32,652 nucleotides of DNA from the NCBI GenBank assembly GCA_903882935.1, contig CAIRZB010000064.1, forward strand, positions 1 through 32,652. Reading direction: 5' to 3'. Source of the DNA: an uncultured Parafilimonas sp. (GTDB taxonomy: Bacteria > Bacteroidota > Bacteroidia > Chitinophagales > Chitinophagaceae). Shown here one piece after another: positions 32,587-32,652 of this stretch (position 1 is the first letter of the stretch; the number at the start of each line of letters is the position of its first letter). A model generated the notes under the pieces. The model saw only the letters and a list, made by a program, of their open reading frames with translations. It searched no databases and had not been told where the DNA came from. A program made the translations under genes and the position numbers.

Positions 32587-32652
32587 CGGACAAAGCCGGC
32601 TTTTTAGGCAAGAAGTGATAGGCTGCGATTGCGGAGAATACTGTTATTACAA
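32546..32652 (-). CDS. C-terminal tail of a further gene, 5' part outside the window
   Basis: One minus-strand frame is open from the window edge to a TAA at 32546-32548 and encodes VITVFSAIAAYHFLPKKPAL followed by SVDTDSSSSIQLSL. A hydrophobic segment ending in FLPKK and a polar tail is what the last helix of a multi-pass transporter often looks like; this is only a hint. It lies in another frame than the DUF6770-like ORF, whose presumed TTG start would fall inside it. Confidence 0.5.
   Translation of the reverse strand, partial: VITVFSAIAAYHFLPKKPALSVDTDSSSSIQLSL

Noticed and set aside
1-32652. Prophage, insertion sequence, defence island or biosynthetic gene cluster
   Set aside because: No transposase, integrase, capsid, restriction, toxin-antitoxin or NRPS/PKS gene was recognised; the lone phosphopantetheinyl transferase is not evidence for a cluster.

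Overview
The window is a stretch of ordinary chromosome from a member of the Bacteroidota, most likely a Chitinophagaceae-like lineage (inference). Pointers are a type IX secretion cargo with a gliding-motility-type C-terminal sorting domain, a Bacteroidota-style MgtE, a type III pantothenate kinase, an LptC-like lipoprotein, a 4'-phosphopantetheinyl transferase of the Bacteroidota type, TAnnTTTG-like promoter boxes with very short leaders, weak Shine-Dalgarno signals and some TTG starts. No rRNA, tRNA, CRISPR array, insertion sequence or phage gene was recognised.

Left part (1-8340): the 3' part of mgtE; a 1.1 kb gene-free stretch holding a decayed cupin-like (JmjC-type) gene and a three-unit, roughly 190-bp tandem repeat whose units each carry a perfect terminator-like hairpin; the galactose pair galM-galK; a minus-strand group dcd / YcxB-like membrane protein / ridA; a phosphopantetheinyl transferase with a TTG start; a short-chain dehydrogenase; a YjjG-type nucleotidase.

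Middle (8341-20599): a 674-residue secreted T9SS protein, a small Bacteroidota conserved protein, dusB, a CPBP-family membrane protease overlapping a DUF2007 gene by one base, coaX with unusual residues in a core motif, lptC, an M16 metallopeptidase, a DUF1501 protein with a twin-arginine signal and a lipobox, and recQ. Intergenic regions carry REP-like inverted repeats and a purine/pyrimidine inverted repeat.

Right part (20600-32652): a Gfo/Idh/MocA oxidoreductase, penicillin-binding protein 1C divergent from glyA (clear promoter and strong terminator), a Tat-exported metallophosphoesterase, a candidate 31-codon gene, a DeoR-type regulator divergent from an overlapping nudK-DUF4406 pair, a VF530 (DUF2132) gene, an M24 aminopeptidase P-like gene, and at the edge a DUF6770-like gene without a credible start or signal peptide, next to the tail of a further gene.

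Most genes are housekeeping: Leloir galactose entry, pyrimidine and CoA metabolism, tRNA modification, one-carbon metabolism, cell wall and outer-membrane building. I found no clear defence system or biosynthetic cluster. The least explained items are the tandem hairpin repeats upstream of galM, the decayed cupin gene, the 31-codon frame, the DeoR/nudK/DUF4406 locus and the headless gene at the right edge.
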